Below, one piece after another: positions 63,277 to 64,000 of a stretch of DNA of 64,000 bases. Positions within the stretch are counted from its first letter, which is position 1; each line of letters begins with the position of its first letter. The DNA comes from Enterococcus mundtii (GTDB taxonomy: Bacteria; Bacillota; Bacilli; Lactobacillales; Enterococcaceae): NCBI RefSeq assembly GCF_013394305.1, contig NZ_AP019810.1, positions 2,881,001-2,945,000 on the forward strand, in the 5' to 3' direction. Under the pieces are notes generated by a model. That model had not been told where the DNA came from. It worked only from the letters and a program-made list of their open reading frames with translations, and searched no databases. A program made the position numbers and the translations under genes.

Positions 63277-64000
63277 ATGAAGAAGATTGATAAAGCAATA
63301 TTAAATATTGATAAAAATATATGTAAAAACATTGAGAAAAATCAAGATGATAGAGGTTACTTATCCCAAAATGTTTTAGCACAATTGAGAAATTTTGTAG
63401 AACATATATCAATTAAATACTATGTTAATTCGATTAGCGGAGACATAAGTGGTATTCCAGAGGACATGTACGATGAAATTAAACGTGGATTAGGATATAT
63501 CAAAGTTAATTCTAAATTATATTTCTTAGCTAAATTTCATCAAATGCTTCAAAAATCTGCTTCACATTATACAATGAGTGAGGAAAACTCTGAGCGTTTA
63601 ATGCTAAAATATTATGAATACCTATTGAGAATAAAGAAAAATTTGAAAACAGATTTTAATTTAGATGTTCTTTCAAATATTGATATGTTTCCAGTTAATT
63701 TAGATAATCAATTGAGTGATTATTATAAAAAAATAGTTGATAAATTAGAAATAACATATATATCAGAAATATCTGAGGATAGATACTATATACAAAAAAC
63801 AAAACCTTTTTTTGTTGATAATGAAATTTATTATGAAATTACATTTAAGGAAGCAAATGACAAAACAAGTAAATTTGAAAGGAATATTGCGTTCACTAAA
63901 CAAGATATCCTATCAAATTATGCTGTGAAACTATCAATTAAACATGATACGGTAAATATGTATGGTAAACATATGCCAATTCTTATCATTAATGACTGGG
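63277..64000 (+). CDS. Unrecognised large protein, 3'-truncated by the window
   Basis: An open frame of at least 241 codons runs to the window edge. It starts at ATG 63277 after AAAGGA (ATG 63268 is an alternative). The N-terminal part is helical and charged (MKKIDKAILNIDKNICKNIE, HQMLQKSASHYTMSEENSER), then a beta-rich stretch (KTKPFFVDNEIYYEITFKEA). I have a vague recall of similar N-termini on large AAA/helicase proteins in mobile elements, but I cannot confirm it. The function-bearing part lies beyond the window. Confidence 0.7.
   Translation, partial: MKKIDKAILNIDKNICKNIEKNQDDRGYLSQNVLAQLRNFVEHISIKYYVNSISGDISGIPEDMYDEIKRGLGYIKVNSKLYFLAKFHQMLQKSASHYTMSEENSERLMLKYYEYLLRIKKNLKTDFNLDVLSNIDMFPVNLDNQLSDYYKKIVDKLEITYISEISEDRYYIQKTKPFFVDNEIYYEITFKEANDKTSKFERNIAFTKQDILSNYAVKLSIKHDTVNMYGKHMPILIINDW

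Overview
The window looks like chromosomal DNA from an Enterococcus, probably the E. faecium/hirae/durans/mundtii side of the genus. That is an inference from gene order and protein sequences, not a database result. The evidence is a low-GC Firmicute codon pattern, strong AGGAGG ribosome sites, a pyruvate dehydrogenase E2 with two lipoyl domains, and the ylaN-ftsW-pyc-ylbF-ylbG-rsmD-coaD block.

Region 1 (1-9 kb) holds the end of the pdh operon (pdhB partial, pdhC, lpdA), a UPF0223 gene, an inositol-monophosphatase-like gene, a complete ISL3-family insertion sequence with a perfect 8-bp target duplication, and typA. Region 2 (9-15 kb) is a very large modular cell-wall surface protein ending in LPQTN instead of LPXTG. 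Region 3 (15-32 kb) is housekeeping: recQ, ylaN, ftsW, pyc, a CAP-associated protein, ylbF, ylbG, rsmD, coaD, a Lon-like PDZ protease, a disordered proline-rich orphan, the competence genes comEA, comEB and comEC, then holA. comEC carries an in-frame TGA and is probably broken. Region 4 (32-47 kb) has rpsT, small membrane proteins, a five-gene cassette built around a lipase-like protein, a PadR/HAAS-type pair, an ABC-F gene behind a leader peptide and attenuator, uppP, two hydrolases, a nuclease-helicase fusion, yajQ, a YitT protein and a MIP18/PaaD-like gene. The lipase cassette (34230-36474) resembles type VII secreted lipase loci with a possible DUF1310 immunity partner.

Region 5 (47.4-64 kb) is an accessory region, visibly more AT-rich, that continues past the right edge. 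It contains two tyrosine recombinases, a small and a large serine recombinase, an AbiH-type phage-defence protein, a HExxH protein, a possible ADP-ribosyl/RES-like protein, a membrane-anchored LRR protein, and a replication module. The replication module is an HTH protein, an AEP-primase-like replication protein and a repeat-rich origin-like stretch. It is enclosed by two inward-pointing homologous copies of a small-RNA gene, each with a promoter, a structured body and a terminator. This arrangement, and the lipase cassette, are the most unusual things in the window.

Three diverged copies of an intergenic palindromic repeat (about 155 bp) lie at 25.9, 36.5 and 46.9 kb. No rRNA, tRNA or CRISPR array was recognised. 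Start codons were often moved inward from the longest reading frame to fit a Shine-Dalgarno (SD) site. Functions named from memory of families are inferences unless catalytic motifs are cited.
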